This document shows, one piece after another, positions 33,131 through 48,100 of a stretch of 64,000 nucleotides of DNA. The translations under genes and the position numbers were made by a program. Source of the stretch: Prochilodus magdalenae (Eukaryota; Chordata; Actinopteri; Characiformes; Prochilodontidae); contig JAMWET010001089.1 of assembly GCA_024036415.1 (NCBI GenBank), positions 524,501 to 588,500 of the forward strand, in the 5' to 3' direction. Below the pieces are notes generated by a model. The model was not told the origin of the DNA. It worked only from the letters and a program-made list of their open reading frames with translations, and ran no database searches. The first letter of the stretch is position 1. Every line of letters begins with the position of its first letter.

Positions 33131-36100
33131 TCGTTGAGCTAGCTGATTTTAATGGCAGTTGTTTTGTGTGTCTGTCTTGTTTTACCACTTTTACCGGTCG
33201 TATTATATGCAAAACCGACATGACGGACGCTTTTAATTTTACTACGTGTAAAGAATTGTATGGTAGTCTTGTTAAATTACAGTATTTTGTGTCCACACTG
33301 GCTCACATTTCTTCCTCCTCTCATAGCTTGTTGTGGTAGGCGATTCAAGGTTTGCGTGTTAGAAATGTAGCTACATGATGAGTTTATAGATTAAGCTAGG
33401 TTGTAGGTGTTAAGCTTGTGTTTTGCAGTTCGTCCTTCCTTTTGTTTTAGAGTAATCTTACTGAGATGGTCAGAGATACCAGTCGTGTAAGCTCTGGGCC
33501 ATGGTTGCTCTTGTGGCAGTGTAATACGTGCAGTGTTTAGTCAGAGATTCATTAGTATGGGGTCTGTGGTGGTCAGATCACTAAGATCACTGGTTATGTT
33601 CGGGAAGGTGTATATCTGTAAGGTACATATCAACGTTGAAAAGTCATATTTACTAAGTTTGTGGTCTAATTAGGAAAGTTTTCACGCTCTCACACTGAAG
33701 TTTGCCATGTACAGACATTATGAAACTGATTCATTATGCAATCATGTTTGGCTCTGTTGGATTCATATACATGCATTACAGACTCCTTGAGAATGAGCCT
33801 CCTAGCTTGGCCTAGGGAATGGATAACTACCTGCTGAAATTGTTGTTTGGGACTTTAAAACCCTCAAACTTTGTTTGGGGAATTTCATCCGTATCCTGGC
33901 CAAAACCTTTATGTTTCTTCATGTGCCCTTCGTTTTGGCAGCTGAGGTAGGTGTGGACATTTTTTGGGGGTTGGGTGGGGGTGCATTACAATACCTTCAC
34001 ATTAACATGATCATGGACACTCCACCTGGGTGCTTGAGCTGTGTTGGCGATACACTAAACACCAGGGTGCGTTCAGCCAGGGCGTTACATTGTGCAATAC
34101 TCAGGCAGGGCTGCATTTAACTTGAGTTTGTTGCATGGGACAGCTCCAGATCACCTGTGTGTTCTAAATGGCACCTGCAGTATTCTGCAGCGTTTCACTA
34201 CAGAACGTGGAACAGGCCGCATTTTGGGCCTGGACAGCTTGGCTCAAAAAGACAGTGCAGGAGGTGACATGGACAGATGGTGAGGATCTTGTAGTGAGCT
34301 AATGTGCTGCTCTCCCCCATGCTATGGACTCCGTGTTTGTGGGTCAGAGAACAGGTAGGCTACAGATGCCTTCTCCAGGGGTCAAATTGTGGCCACAAAT
34401 TGATGCCCCTGTTGTTCACAGTCTCATCATTAGTCGTTCCTGTCTGTAACGTTGCTTAAATTGTTATGTTGTGATTATGGCTGCATCGCTTTTATGGACA
34501 ACCCAAGGCAGTATCTGAGTATAACTGCCAAAGCTTTAGTGAATTATTGTTGCTGGCATAATTTGCAGATCGTTTTATAAAGTTACTGGTTTTAATGTCA
34601 GATTTCGGTAGCCGTCACAGCCCTCTCCTCTTACCCTGTTCTGCCTGTGAATAATGCTTTTATTTGCAGCAGTGTAGAATAATGTGGATTAAGGGCGAAC
34701 TTTTTCCCTTACCGCCAAAAGGCCCTAAGTTTAAAACACAATGCGCAATGAAAAAGCCAACCAACCAAAAAAGTACATAGTTCATCTTATTCTACTGAAA
34801 ATCACCAGACGTTTTTCAAAAATGGTCACCTCGTAGTGTAAATTACCCCATTCAACTAAATGCATTCCCTCACTTTCCCCATTGCTGATGTATATTTTGT
34901 ATTGAAAGTCTTGGGTCATCTTCAAAGTAATCCTGTATTTGTACCAGTGTTTTTTGGTTTTCATTGCAAATGGAACTCTTTCAGTGTGCCACTTACACTA
35001 AACACTGTACTTGCCAAGGCAAGGAATGGCAAAGGAAATAAAAGGTTGCAACAATTGATTATGTATGACTCATTTCACATATTATATGGACCTCACAGTG
35101 TCAAGATAATGTTTATTAAAAGTGCCTCCTGCCCTAAAGGTTTGGTAAATTATTGATAACTGGCTAGCTTCTCTCTTCTACCTGTGACCAAGTCGCGTCT
35201 GTGTGCTCTGTACCTTTTTTGGTTGGCTTTCTTATGGAACGTTAAGTCAGGCTCAATGTACTTAGAAACACTAGGAGTGTTTTTGCATCACAGGACATTA
35301 CTTGGGGCATCTCACTAGGTACCTTTGTTTTCTTTGAGCCTGATGTAAGGCCCTAGACCATAAATAAACTCGCCTTCTGATTGTTTTCGTTCAGGTTGAC
35401 CACACGTCTATAAAAGAGCCGCTCTGTTTAACCTCTGCTGTTTCCACCTTATAAACACACACTTGCAGGAAAGTGGAGAAGCTTTGGAATCACCTAATCA
35501 TATCTTAATTAATGTCTGCAACCTTCTATGCAAACATTGGCTGTGTATTAATAGGCCACATCAATTAGCATGTCGTGCATTTGTGGGAAGGAGCCAGGTT
35601 TTTAAAATAGAGCCAGCGTACCCGGAAATCTATCACTTTATTTTTTAACCTTGGGTTGTGCAAACACGATGACTGACCTTGGCCCAGGGCTGCAGTGTGA
35701 AGACAGCATTTTTTTTGTCTGTGAGGATGTGTCAACAGGAGCACTGGAGAAGAAACAAAAGGATGAGCAGTAATTTAATTTAGAGCTTGCACACAGGGAC
35801 AATAGATGATTTAGGAGGAACAGTTCCCTCACACCTAGAGTCATGTCTAGAAAACGAATGAGCCTTTGTTGTTATCGAATAAGGAGCTTAATTGGCAGTT
35901 CACTTACGATCCTGTTGTCATTTGGAGAGCAAGTATTAGTATTTTGGGGTTAGCTGTTTTGTTAAGGTTAATTCTTTCATTTCATTTCGGCCACTGGGCT
36001 GAAAAGGGCTCACCATCGAGTGTGCCTGTATTAAGTCGATTTGTTGTGTAATAAATAAATGTACTTTGGTACATGAATTATGTCATTGTGTCTTAAACTG

Positions 36101-38307
36101 AGTGAAATAATTTGCACCCTGAGGACTAATATGATAGTATCTAACTCAAGCTTTGGTACAAGGGTTTTAGCAGTGGAGTGGGGGTGGTGTCAAATGGCTC
36201 TGCGTGGTCACCTCCGGCTTGCTGGGAATTACGGCGTTGTTGTGTCTGTTATGATGCTATTGAATAAATATGTTTTTGACCTGCTGCTCCAGATGATAAA
36301 CTATTCTATGTTCATGTAAGAACAGGGCTTTAGGTACCATATGAGACACATGAGTAGGAGGCCATTCAAGAAATGACAGATTGGGGATTTAAGTTCATTA
36401 CTAATAGCTGTCAGTTATTACTAACAATCTCGAAACCTTGATAAGGAATTTTCCGAAATGGCGATGCAGCCACTGCCTAAAATACTATTAGAGAGTGTAA
36501 TAAAAATTGTAGCTGTTTGTGATTCCTGTTTTGTGTCGTGACTGTGTTTAAGCATTGTGGCTGAAAGAAAGTGAAAAGAAACCTTCCAGGTACACTAATT
36601 TCAATTTGAGGGTTGTTATCATTCACATCTTCAGGCTTTGGACAAGTTATTCATACCCATGTTGCTTTATAAAGATACAAGATGCTGATATTGACTCTTA
36701 TGAACATATCAATGTCTGAGACCTGAACTGGCCCTGTTATGGGGAACCTGAGGTAAGTGAAAGATGTGCAGGGCTTTAGGTCAAAAAGAAACTGCAAGTG
36801 CATGCGTGTGCCGCCCACAGAGACGACAGCAACATAAAGACTAACGCGCACTATCTCTGTCAGTCTCATGGCCTTGTCCTCACTTCTGTCTTCTTGTGAG
36901 CACTGGGTGAGTTTGCTTTCTTTAACCACAGACTGAGCAACGCCAGCAGTGTTGAAATAATCAACCTGGACCGCCTGCTCGCATCGTACTATTGTAGGTG
37001 TGTTGAGGGATGACTTCGAAGCGTGCATCATGTCAGGCTCTGCTCTTGAGCTTTGGTTTGTGGTCGTCGTAGTTAATAGAGCTGGATTGAGTTTCTGAGG
37101 AATGCCCCACTTGTTCAAGCACAAATGAGCTGTATTGAGACGGGACCCCCTGCTCTGGGGAGAGATGTGCTTAGAGGGTTTAATGGGATCGTATGACGAC
37201 AGAGCAAGAAGCTTGAACACCATTAAACATTAAGATGTTGAAGCGTAAATCAATCTAATCAATAGCAAAGCTGTTTGATCAGAATAGGCCCCATCCAGTT
37301 CGTTCTCATTTACACTGACTATTATCCACTTAAAGCCGAGGGACTGGTCATGTCAGGCTTGATTTGTTGTAGTGGTCTTTGTTGCGTATCTCTTCGTTCT
37401 TTTGGACTAGATTCTAGCCATTACTTGTGAGCCTGTTGAGGAACATGCTCTGTTTTAAATCTGTATTGTGTGTTTTGTGTTTCTTTTTCAAAATTACTTT
37501 TTTGTCATGCCTCTGTCGACGACCTGCTGTCATTCCTCCCAGACAAGCACTTGTCTGGATGGCTTGGTCTGTATTGAGTAATTTACTGCAACAGTGAGTT
37601 TCATCACAAGGTTAGGATGTAAATGAATGGGGCAAGTTTCCACTTGTGAGCACAACCCTTAAATTCCCTAATCCTTTTCAAAACAGCATAGTTCCAAGCT
37701 TAATACTACTGTCTGAAGACCTGCATCTCCGAGTGCGCATCCCACTGCACACCGAGGCTGTTTGGTAATAATTCCAAAAATTGAGCAACACTGCAAGACG
37801 TCCTGGTACTTATTGCTTTTTCCCAAGATAATGTACATGCAAGTCTACATCCAAAAATCCGATGATACACTGTTATTGAAATGCATCAGTCCTAAATATT
37901 CTCACAGATTTGTGGTTTTAGCACAGACTGGCTTTGCTAATGAGCTCTTTCTCATAGTAGAGTACCTTGCTCTATTGTTCATTTTCTAAGCAGAGCTGTG
38001 TAAGCGATTTAATTTGATCTGTTATCGTGCATATTTGGCTTAGGCTAAATGGGAGATGACAAACACCAGCATTAGCCAATAAAGACATAAAGACATAGAA
38101 ATACTGCTTATTAGCATGGGCTCTGGATTTTCAAATCTCTAGCAGCAGAGAGCCGATCATACGCCAGTGCTACTAAGGTGTTACTCAGACATCAACATGA
38201 GTGTTAACAGGCTGGTGGCAGTAACACTGAACAGCCTGGAGATCATCAGATAGCCCTGTCTGTGTAATCTCTCCATGCTCTGCCTGCTGTTTTTTTCCCC
38301 CTTGTAG

Positions 38308-38376
38308 CCCGCTCATTGTCAGACAGATGGAAGAAGAGATGGCCGACCTCATATTGACTCAGCGGCTTTGCTTATG
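38308..38376 (+). other. Possible alternative or cryptic exon in intron 1
   Basis: A long tract gtttttttcccccttgtag is followed by 69 bases and then atg before gtaaag, a fair donor. The 69 bases are a multiple of three and contain an in-frame ATG. Only splice-site appearance supports it. Confidence 0.2.
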
Positions 38377-40471
38377 GTAAAGATCCTTAATAACTGACTG
38401 CTTCATTACCCACCACACACCTCTCCTGAATCAAAAATAGGGCAGGGGTCATCGACCTGCATGAGCCTCTCCCTTACCATCGTTTCCCGTTCCTGTTGCC
38501 TCAACGTCTTTGTCGTGGTCACACGGCACTGCTGCGTCAACCTTTTTCTGCTCAGCCTCTCACGATTTCCAAAACCACCGAACCAGATTCCAGACTACTA
38601 CTTTTGTTAGCTTAGCTCTGCAGCCACAGGCAGAGGGCTGGCCAAGGTGTCGAGACGCGATCTAGCTGCCTTGTGGCCATCCCTGCATGGTTAGCATTCC
38701 CAACTGCAGCCTGGCTTGCTAACAAATTTTCCCATGGCCAGAGTAACATGGAACTCCCAGACTGCTAGTGCCCAGCACGGCCTTGGACTAAGGACCAAAG
38801 CAGAAAAGCGTATAAACATTTCTGGAATGTTGTGTCATAGCAAGTTTTCCACGATCATGTTGAACAAAAGTTCACTTTATGAAATTACTTCTAATGGAAT
38901 CAAATTAAACTCTTTGGCAGTCCCCATTTTGAACAACGTGCCTAGATAACATCTTTTCGGGATAGGATAGAGTGAGTGTTCAACTCACAGGGTTGGGGGA
39001 AGGGGTGGACTATGCAATGCAGTGGGGGCAGGTAACTCTCCCTTTCAGAACAGCTGCCGTTTGCTCTGCAAATTGATGTTCTTTCGCTTCCCCCAGTATG
39101 TTTGGGTACACAGGAACAGCTTTGATCTCTATAGGACGCAAGGCTTTTTGGACCACTCACCCAAATTGCTCCTGTAGGCGCTGTGGCCTGAGGACTGTTG
39201 ATTCTCCCGAAAGATGAGAAGGGGAAAAGACACTTTGTCTTGGATATCAATGTGCAAGGGTCACTGGGGTCAGCACAGAGTACCTTTCCACCAGCTGCTA
39301 GGAATCTTGGGAATGTGAGTAAAGAGGGTGTTCAGATGGACAACCAGCATCTAATGGCTTCTCTTTTATTCTCTTCCACCTGGCCACGGGTGATTTAATT
39401 GTGCACAAAATATGCTAAGCTGTGGTCGAGGATGCCTTTTGTTCCAAATATATACTTTAGTGGGTTTCAATTTGGTGTATTTAAAATGTTGAGTCTAGAA
39501 CATGCTGTATTGGTATATAAGAAGGTGTTATATTATCTACAGGGAAATTTATTTGTTTCAGGTTTACTGCTAGCAAAGTGGGCAACATTGTGTCCCATGC
39601 AATGCGAGCCACGTCAGAAGCGTTCTTAATCATGAGCCTTCATTTATTTTTAGTTTGCCGTGGTGACAGCTGGTGCAGATAAGGAGGATTAGATGATGTG
39701 TTTTAGGTCTTGTAATACATTTGTTGGAATAGGCTACTGTACTGGTGAAAGACCACCTGTGAAATGGCTTATACAGTGTGAAATGGTTCAAGTGCCCGGC
39801 TGTGCTAAGTGCATTGTCTCTTAATTCATCTTTCTTCCTTCCTTTAGGCACTGTGAAACGTTCCAGAAGAGACACGTTTGTGTGTCTGTTCTGAAAGCTT
39901 CTAATCTTCAAAGTGTCCATTTACCTGAAGATGGGTTTGAACTGACTGTTTGTAAGGGACCCCTCGCCTTTCCCACTATTCTGAGACGCATGTGGTCCGA
40001 CATTGTCTCTTTAAAAAGAGTTCTGGATTATTTCCAATTGAATTACAAAATTTATAAACATGGTCAGAAATGTGGCACGTCGAGGTAGGAAAAAGATTTG
40101 ATCAAATATCCTCTGTCGAGGATGCGGTTCAACCAAGCCATATGAGAAATTATGCTAATTTGTTGTCCTGCCTCATACAGTCACAGATGCTGAACCATTT
40201 GAGTTTTGTCAAAGTGACTCTTTTCCTGTGGTTTTCATCTGCAGTGCTGCTCTCTGTCTAATCTTCCCATCAGCACTCTGCCCGGCTCTGACGCAGGTTC
40301 GCCGCCACTCTGGCCTGCCACGCGGCTACTCCCTAAATAAGCTTGTTTCCTTCTAATCTGGCCACCAGAGAAAACCGCTCCATGTCATCATTCACACTCT
40401 CCATATGGTGCAGCTCCCTATGTAAGGACGTACAGGGGCAATTCATCATTATGTGGACAAAAGGAAAGCAA

Positions 40472-40524
40472 GGTGGTGGTGTGGGGGGTGGGGGGTGGGG
40501 GGTGGGGGGGTGGGTGGGTTAGGG
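40472..40524 (+). repeat. G-run cluster, potential G-quadruplex
   Basis: Six runs of three to seven G are separated by single T residues, well above the four runs required for an intramolecular G-quadruplex. Confidence 0.85.
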
Positions 40525-43500
40525 GTCGTACTTGGAGCCGTGACCCTTGTGTGTGAAAACCACATCTCTCAATAGTGTTCGGATGTTTAGCACAGTTCTA
40601 CAAAACAAAACACATTGATTGCCTGTCTGGCCAAATCTTAAGCTAGGATTGTCTTTTCTGATGTGATTAACCAGATATTATGGCTGATGCAGTTGTTGAA
40701 AGTTGGGGTCTGCGATCCTAAATCACAGTACTTGGAGTAGGGCTGAGATAACTAATATTGGTACTCTCCTATTCTCAAGAGTTGATGTACAATATTTTGT
40801 TGACTGAGAGGAAGAAAATAACAGAAATAACGGGTACTTCAAGGAAAGGTAATATCGCCCTGGCTTTAAGAAACTAAAAAAAAAACCCAGCTTGTTTGAA
40901 GGCATGTGCTCTAAAATGTTCTTTTACAGTTCTGTTAAAATAGTAGTAGTGTTAATTTAATTGTTAATCTATATATTTTCTCCATTTCCTGTATTAAACG
41001 GGAATAAATAACTAGATATATAGATAGTTATCTGAAACTGTTGACTAAGTACTTGTGTGTCTGTGCACAGGCTCGGAGACATTGCGACAGTGCACAATAT
41101 GTATCGTGATGTTTTGACAGAGACGCAATGCGTTATTAGTGCCACATGAAAGAAGAGAAACACTTACTGCACGCTACCAGATCTAATTAAACAGGACTAA
41201 TTATGCGTTCTTTCTTTTAAGCACTGAAGATATCCACTGTATCCTCAGAAACACACTTTTATTTTATTTTTAATTTTTTTAAATCACGCTTATGTAATTG
41301 ATCATGATAACGATCATATCTCCCACCTCAGTAAGCATAAACACAAATGTCATACGATTACATTGAGCAACCCAGTCGGACGGTCTGCAAAAGAAACCAG
41401 CTTGTGAAAGTGTATTCTGACCAAAAAGATGTAGAACTGTCTTTCATGCATGCATTGTGTGAACGCCGACTGTCGCTCTTATCATATGCAGAGAGAGCGT
41501 GAGCTTTGGGTGTCCCCTATTTGAGAGCCATTTGCTTAGGACTTTTCCACAACTTTCATTTGCTTTGGAAATGAAATTCAAATCACTCTGCAATACTTGA
41601 CGTGAAATACTTCGCACAGGATAAGCCTGCTTCTTCTGCAACCTTTCTTCAAACAAACCCTGACCCGTCGCCCAGTCGCCTGCCCGCCCTCTGGAGAGCA
41701 CATGATCAGCTGGTGTTTTGGAGGCTCAGCTGGCTGGCTTGAGGAGCTGGCGGTAATGGGCTCATCCTCTGGGCTTCTACTTGGGCAGGGCCTACATGGC
41801 CTCTTAGTGCCGAGTAGAGTTAGCCATGCAAGGTCACTCAGGTTAATGGATCCTCTGTACTCGGTGACAGGGACCACTGTGGGTCCTGATAGATGCCTCA
41901 TTAGTGCTGCGTCTTTGTCCCTGTCTCTGTCCGGCCGCACTCTTTTTGCACGTGGGCAAAACAGTGCGAGACGTGAAGCGGTCAGTTATTTGAAATGGTA
42001 ATGTATTGCTTGATCAAAATGGACGCTGTATTGCTGATAATGAAGTCTGTTCCTTCAAAAACCCGTTTTTGTAGTAGCCCTGTTAGTCCTCTGATCATGT
42101 CACTTAAAATGCATGTTTGCTGTATTTTTTTTTTTCTTTTTCTTTTTTTTATTCCTATTAAAGGTTAAATGTTAACCTTTAGCATTAAAATACAAAAGCC
42201 TCTGTTAACACCATGTTCTAACAACACCGTGGGAGTTCTTTACCAGTGATATCAGACTGAAAGTGAAATGAACTCAAATAGCCCTCATAGAAATTTGGTG
42301 CATTATATTAAGAAACAAAAAGCAGAGTCAGGGAAATTGCATCAATAAGTACATGAAGAAACACTGCCTGTTTTATTGCTTTGCTTTCCCAAAAGCACTA
42401 TCGATGACTCTGCGAAAGCAGCTGAAGGATCAATCGTAAGAAAGAAATCGTATCCGATTTAGGAAATACTCATTGTGAAATGCAACAGTCTTTGTCTTGT
42501 CTGAACACGTGGTAAAAATTGTTGAATTCACCAGAATATTCATCACAGTGTCCTTTCCCAAACTGGGCTTTCCAGACATGTAGAAGTCAGCTATTTTGCA
42601 CCCCCCTGACCTCATGCTCTAGCCTTGCTGGGTGCCTGATTAAGAAGGTGAGTGTAGAGAGGGAGAACAAGGTCATCTGAGTTGTGTGATCTTTCACCCC
42701 TCCTACTGAACACAGCTCTCTAATCCAGGAGGTGGAGATCAGTCTTCTGAATGATGCCCATCTGACCGTCTGTCAGGCTACAGGAGAGCCTGCTTTGCTG
42801 CTAGCTTTCAGATCTATCAGTGTCCGAGTCTGAGGGGACTGAGAGCAGAGGAGTTGAAGCAGCTGCTCCTTCACCTGGGGGATGAGCAATCAGCTGATGA
42901 GAGAACAGTTAGTACTTGGAGTTTCTGATGGCTCAGCTGACTCTTGAGCTCTGCCTCTGCTGTCTGTTGGGAGTGGGCAATGTGAACTCAAATTCAGCAC
43001 GGTTATTGAATGCCTGAGGTCTTCATGTGCATACATGTCCATATTGGTGCCAGTACATACACTTTAAAAATGTGACCAACTGGATTAGTCCCAAATTAAA
43101 GAAGTGTAGCGCTTCTCTAGAGGTTACAAGTGCAATAAAATGTTAAGAAAATATTAAATTATATAAATCAACTTTGTAATAATCTGCATTAATATGGTAG
43201 TCATGTTATACATATTCAAATTGTGTTTTGATCTTAGGCATTTTATTAACCTCAGAACTGGCAATAGGATTTGTTTTGAACTGAACCAATGATAGTCTGA
43301 ACTTTCTCCACAAAAATAGTCTTCCTCCAAATTAACATCTAATGGTTTCATTTTCTGACCAAGTGTTTAATATGAGGAATGTCTTTTCTAGAAAAATGTG
43401 GCCCTTATATGGGTGTGGGTTTTTTGTTTAATTTTTTTATTTATTTATTTTTTTGCATCAAGTGTAACTGCAAGTGGAGCAGTTTTGGTAATAATCAGGC

Positions 43501-45004
43501 TAATATTAGCCTGTATCACATTTTATTTGTGCTAAGCTTGGGTCGATGGGGTCTTCAGCTGGATGACGATTATACTGTTCTGTTAACATTATAGCTTGGT
43601 AATACTGTCTTGGACTAATGTGGTGCACATGTAAACATAGTTACTGCTTTAATATCAGCTTGTTGGCCATGTGTTCTGTATTGTTGGACAGAGGAGTGTT
43701 TGACTGGTTTCATGCTGATAGCCTGGTAATATTTCAGGTCTTAAATGAAGAGCTAAAATTAAATAGCCAATAGTCAGAAAAGGAGTGGTATTGTTTCCTC
43801 TGTAAACTGAATTGAGCTGTTCAGTGACATTTATCACTGACATTTATCACTGTCGTTTTACTGTTTTTTTTTTTTTGTTTTTTGTTTTTTTAATTTTGAA
43901 CTTTGAACGAGGTATTTACGTTATTCCACTTCTGCTCTCATAACCGGCAGCTCCTATTCAGTGTTTGTTAAGGACTTGCAAATGTGCTGGGTTCTGGATC
44001 AAGCCACATTTGCATGAGTGTCTGTGTATGTGACCTCGAGAGAGTTTGCAACGTGTGAGTGTATGCATGTGTCAGACTATAGTGACTAAGGGTGGGGGTG
44101 GGACTCCCTCTCCGACACACATTATAATAGCATGTGAAACCCCCACAGCTCTGGCGTTGGCACAGCACTCTGACGTGTCTTTCTCAACGTCACTGGCTCT
44201 TCCTGTGGCTAATGTATCAGTTCTGACCACAGCCTACAACCTCTTCCTAAGAATCCAGGGTGTGCTGTGTTGGTGAACTTTGATTCATACTGTACACATG
44301 TGTAGACACAAGTCTGCACATATGTCATGTTCTCGCTTCCTAGAAAGACTGCTGCATTTCCTGAATGTCCTCTGATCTCTCGGCTGCCCCTCTTAGCCTA
44401 TAATCTGATTAACTTCATGACCGTCTGACCATGCACAAGGAATACGTTCATACACCTGTATAGACAGGCGCCGTCCTCTCAACACTGCCATGCCTCACCG
44501 AGCATCAGCTCTCATCTGTAGCTACCATATGTTTGCTACAAAAGCCTATAGAAGTGCCGCCATCCATCTGAGAACAAGAAGTCAAGCCTCAGCGTGGGTC
44601 AAATAGATTTCTCGGCTGCTCACTCCACGTGTGATTGAAGCAGAGTGAATGCCCTGTATGGATCGTGGGCTGATGTTCTCCGCCAGCGCTTCTCTCACTG
44701 ACTGCAAGCTGTGCAGAATGGATGGATCCTGATGGCTCTATTTTAAGCCTGGAGGCCACACATGTGAACAGTGTCCTGGGCTCACCCTCAAGAGCTCCTC
44801 AGATAAATGAAAAGGAGAAGTGGCGCATAGACATTTCCCTCTGGGAATGTTTAGTCTAATCTCTTTCTTAACGGGTGAGCTGCAGCGTCAGTTTGGGGTG
44901 TCCACAGGAAGGCCGCCAGGCCTCTGAATGTACCAGTGTTTAGGATCTTACCTGTATCGCCTTTACCATCGCATTCAGAATGCTTTATGATAGTGACTTT
45001 AGCT

Positions 45005-45170
45005 CATGGGTTCCCAAGCCTAGTCCTGGAGATGCACCACCCTGAGGAGTTTAGATCCAACATGGCTGGTCGTCACATGCCCCTGAAGGCCTTTGTTACC
45101 TGGATCAGGCGTGCTAGATTTAAGTTGAAGCTCATTTCTACAGGGTGGTAAAAATTCCAGAACCAGGAAG
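45005..45170. repeat. Worn palindromic fish repeat
   Basis: gttcccaagcctagtcctgg at the left and a complement-like ccagaaccaggaagg at the right enclose ggatcaggcgtgctagatt. This resembles a widespread fish repeat with ends ggttcccaaccctggtcctgg and a tcaggtgtgctag core. Confidence 0.45.
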
Positions 45171-48100
45171 GTGGACGCCTGCCATCAGTCAGTGCTTGTT
45201 ATCAGTTAGAAGAGATCATTTTACAAGTCCTGCGTTCATTCCATATAGACAAAGCTGACATGAGAAACATCAGGCCTGCTAGTGGAACTTGTTAAAGAAG
45301 CTCGTCTGCTGTCCTAAAGGAAGCATTCCAGTAGTGTTGAGACAATTCCTGGCATTGAAAGCTCAATAGCAGCAACAGTCAAAACATTGCCATTACCGCT
45401 CATTCTGAGCTTGGATAGCCAAGTGAGGCTCTTTTGCTGCCCCGCAGTAGCTTTTCTGCGTGCCTTTCTTTCTGATATTAGAGGAATAATGTGCCTGTTG
45501 TCAGTGAGGCAGGCCAGCAGTAAGCTGTCTGTGTGCAAGTCTCCATCGAGTGCTCCTGTCACCGTTAATCAGGCAAACCATCAGTCAGTCAACCTGTTTT
45601 CTCCCCTCTACACCAGCGAGGGAGAGGGAGCCGCTGCTGTGTGCACAGTGAGTCACGTTGCAGGAGAGAGAGAGAGAGAAAGAGAGAGGGAGAGGGGAGG
45701 GGGAGAAACTGAGTGTTGAAGTCAGACAAGTTTATCAAGCAGAGGCCCTTGAACGAACCAGCCGACGCTGCTTTTATAAAGGACAGTCAGAGCCGTGACA
45801 AAGTCGTTAAAGGAGAATCAATACAATGTGACTCCATTTGCATTCGGGGCTGCTCGATTCAAAGCGGCTCATGCAGGGAAAATGGGTTTTAGAGCAGCGG
45901 AGCTCACGCTCTGCAGTGTTCATAGCTGTCTGTGGGGGGAAAAAAACCCCCGATAAATATTAGCGCTTATGTATTTCACACCAGTGTAAGCTTTGATCTC
46001 TTTCTGTCCTAGCATTCTTGTTTGGCTCTTAGAAGTGTGCAGAATGGTGAGGTAGCCAAGTAGAGAAGTACGTGAAGCTTATTTTGTACATGTTCCACTA
46101 CAAATCAGTATGAATGGTACTACCTACCTATCCAGTTATTTCTGATTGTTAGTCACCGGAGTTTCACAAACCCTCGATTTACTTTCAGTTCCTGTCTAAA
46201 TAGGATAAGCTCTAGTTCTGCAACTATAGCAAGTTGTAGCAGGGCAGTTTTTTTAAAAAAAAATTTTATCCTCTGCTTGTAGACAAGCCCTAGCCGCTCC
46301 CACGCGTGAGGAGAACTCGAAGGCATGCGTAATATTTTCAATGTTTACTGCCCTCAACCTCAGCTTTAAGGCAACTTGGGCGGAGGCCGCATATTCCTCT
46401 GTAACTTTGGACTCTGAGAGAGCGAGAGCGTGAAAGAGAGAGTGAAGGAGAGAGAGAGAATCGGAGAGAGAGAGAGATGAAGGGTGGATTGCTTGACCTA
46501 GAGAGAACCCTCACTGCACCATTAAATGTGCTGAGTGGAGATAGTCCCGGCCCGTTCCACTCCACTGCCGCAGCTACTCGGCCTTGGCTCGCTGCCGTTC
46601 AGCCAGACGCAAACAAACTTACAAACCACTTACAGATGTCTGAAGAAATGTAGATGCTCAGAAGATGCCATGCTGGCAATGTCATGGCAACGTTTAGAAC
46701 TCATGGTCTACACTTGCCATATTAAGTGATTGTTGAGAGACGTGTTGCTTTAGCTTTGTCCTCTTTTGTAAAGCCTGTTTGAGCACTGAGACCATTGTTA
46801 AGTTTGCCTAAGCAACGATGCCGCTCCGAGCGGCTGAACAGTCTGACTTTGGTCTGTTCTGAGTATCAGAAGGACTCGTTCTGTACCTCCTGGTGACTGC
46901 TAATCAATTTATTCAAAGGGAGGTGTTGGATGAATGCTGTATGAGCACACACGGCCTGTAGGTATGAGAAAGGCAAACAGCTCTAAACACAGGCCTTTCT
47001 ATTACACAAACACAGCTGACCTGGGAGGTGACACTCACCCGGTTGGCCCCTTGGACTCCCATACACTGGCTATTACTTTTTTCAGCTGTTAGGACTTTGA
47101 GGATGTTTCGGAATGTACTTTTGTAAGTAATATGATCTAATGAAGCTCAAAATAGTGTGAGCTTTGTTACAAACCTGCTTTTAAAATGTAGATTATAGGA
47201 ATAAGAATACAGGTCACCCATCAGTCATTACTGACATGGTTGTTCTGAACAAACCAGTAGTAGTAGTAAGCAGTTATCAGTCAGAACTGAGTGAGTAATA
47301 AACACAGTTACACACAAAAAACCTATAGAAGCTGAAGCTACCAGCGGCAGAGATAAACATCCAGAGCGAGAATTTTTTGGATTGTTGTACAAGACTAAAT
47401 AAGTGCTCTGGCACAGAGTGAAGTTCTTTGAAAGAACGGCTCTGTTATTAAAAAATCCTGAAGTATGAATAACTGCAAAGAGCCACAAAACAGTATTATG
47501 CAAATTATATCCTGGCTGGTGGCAACTGCCTTGCATTAACTGCCCCTCCTTTAAGGAATTAACTTTGTACCTTTGACCTCACTGAACTTATTTGTTTTGT
47601 GTTTAATCTGAGCTTAAATTTTCATATCCTTAAGGTGGCATGTTGTCAGTTCCTGCATGGATTGATTATCTCTAGCGTTTGATTGAGGAAGCTTGATTAC
47701 TGTGGCGGTACAGGACCTTAGCGAAGCTTTTTGTTTAGGCCGTATTAAATGCTTCTTGAGCAAATTATGTACTTTGCTGGAGTATTAAACACCTCGGAGC
47801 GCAACGGCACACAAGGGCACTCTCTGCAGACGGTGTGGGAACGTGCCTGGCAGTAATTTGCTTTTTCTCCTTATCCTCCTCATCTCCCAGGTGAGAGATA
47901 GTATCTGTAGCTTCCCACCTTTCTGTTTGTATGCTTATGCAAAGGTGTCCTGTTCTCCTTGTTCCTAACAGGCTGTTTGTAACCTGCCTATCTTTATCTC
48001 TGTCGGCCTAACAAGGGAATCTGGTTACTGCGGTGACGTCGCTGATGATTTTTGCAGTGCTCCTTGCAGAACCGTGAAATAGTGGTGTTGAGCTGTGTGG

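Noticed and set aside
41578..42001. Overlapping 120- and 99-codon frames on opposite strands in intron 1
   Set aside because: No recognised motif. They probably reflect a locally GC-rich stretch without stops.
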